From Spirochaetota bacterium (GTDB taxonomy: Bacteria; Spirochaetota; UBA4802; UBA5368), in NCBI GenBank assembly GCA_004297825.1, contig SCSX01000033.1, positions 1 through 64,000 on the forward strand: a DNA stretch of 64,000 nt. The letters run 5' to 3'. Both the position numbers and the translations under genes were made by a program. The notes beneath the pieces are model-generated. The model searched no databases, had not been told where the DNA came from, and saw only the letters and a list, made by a program, of their open reading frames with translations. Position 1 is the first letter of the stretch. The number at the start of each line of letters is the position of its first letter. Positions 63,847 to 64,000 of this stretch are shown here, in pieces.

Positions 63847-64000
63847 TTACCTGTTACTTAACTGGGAATAGAGCATCTTCGCGAGGCCCAGGTTCGAGGT
63901 CTTGGACACCGACATCGAGTACTCGTCGTACAGCATGTCCTCGAACACCTCCTCGGCGTAGCCGCCGTGGAGGATTTCGCCCTTGGGAACGGTCTTCTTC
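63847..64000 (-). CDS. flgJ: C-terminal part of a FlgJ-like flagellar rod-binding protein
   Basis: The frame enters from the right edge and ends at 63847. The 50 visible residues read KKTVPKGEILHGGYAEEVFE, then DMLYDEYSMSVSKTSNLGLAKM. This is the conserved end of the rod-binding domain of FlgJ, which caps or scaffolds the growing flagellar rod in the periplasm. No peptidoglycan hydrolase domain follows, as expected for spirochaetes. The N terminus lies outside the window. Confidence 0.8.
   Translation of the reverse strand, partial: KKTVPKGEILHGGYAEEVFEDMLYDEYSMSVSKTSNLGLAKMLYSQLSNR

Overview
The window is GC-rich bacterial chromosome, most likely from a free-living anaerobic member of the Spirochaetota, possibly of the Leptospira lineage. 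The evidence is indirect. It consists of a FlgJ-like flagellar rod-binding protein end at the right edge, a surface lipoprotein ending in a DUF1554-like domain best known from Leptospira, several proteins with relaxed spirochaete-type lipoboxes, and an oxygen-sensitive type of dehydratase operon. I see no rRNA, CRISPR array, intact transposase, integrase or phage structural gene. The only tRNA is tRNA-Thr(CGU).

Layout. 1-6.7 kb: a type I restriction-modification operon on the minus strand, in the order hsdR, hsdM, a SEC-C zinc-motif gene, hsdS; hsdS runs off the left edge. 7-10.2 kb: an accessory strip with a decayed PKD-type surface-protein fragment, a broken ParE toxin beside its intact antitoxin, a deoxyinosine DNA glycosylase plus a decayed copy of its 3' end, a HepT/MntA toxin-antitoxin pair and an AT-rich SH3-like lipoprotein. 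10.3-15.8 kb: a secreted protein whose signal sequence is out of frame at an A9 run, an NmrA-type oxidoreductase, the tRNA, and a CocE/S15 hydrolase with a small lipoprotein. 15.8-17 kb: a PIN-toxin/antitoxin pair lying between two copies of a 153-bp direct repeat.

17-32 kb is a signalling district. It holds a methyl-accepting protein, a CheB-CheR-PAS fusion, a PAS/HisKA_2 kinase with a tetranucleotide repeat just upstream of its promoter, an atypical CheA-like kinase with CheY and CheX, and a divergent partner-switching operon (anti-sigma-type ATPase, STAS-like protein, methyltransferase fusion, membrane SpoIIE phosphatase). I consider that last operon, together with the facing Hpt-kinase/CheY/CheX operon, the best candidate here for an incompletely described system.

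32-38 kb: metabolic genes (isochorismatase-like hydrolase, D-serine dehydratase, fructose-1,6-bisphosphatase, GH1 beta-glucosidase) and a second HepT/MntA pair. 38.6-44.8 kb: a 2-hydroxyacyl-CoA dehydratase operon (acyl-CoA ligase, two dehydratase subunits, ATP-dependent activator) with a divergent IclR regulator. 45-52 kb: an adenylate cyclase, two orphan antitoxins, an OmpA-type outer-membrane protein and a Calx-beta-like surface lipoprotein. 52-58 kb: a 1966-residue SpvB/FG-GAP/RHS protein. 58-64 kb: small membrane and hypothetical proteins, a GNAT-YoaP acetyltransferase, peptide deformylase, an SGNH hydrolase and the FlgJ-like end.

The intergenic space is crowded with dispersed repeats of at least five kinds, all hairpin-forming or palindromic, and two of them sit inside the dehydratase operon. 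Six toxin-antitoxin loci, three of them incomplete, suggest a chromosome that repeatedly gains and loses accessory genes. Starts were chosen by Shine-Dalgarno spacing where this was visible. All functional calls come from reading motifs by eye, with no database search.
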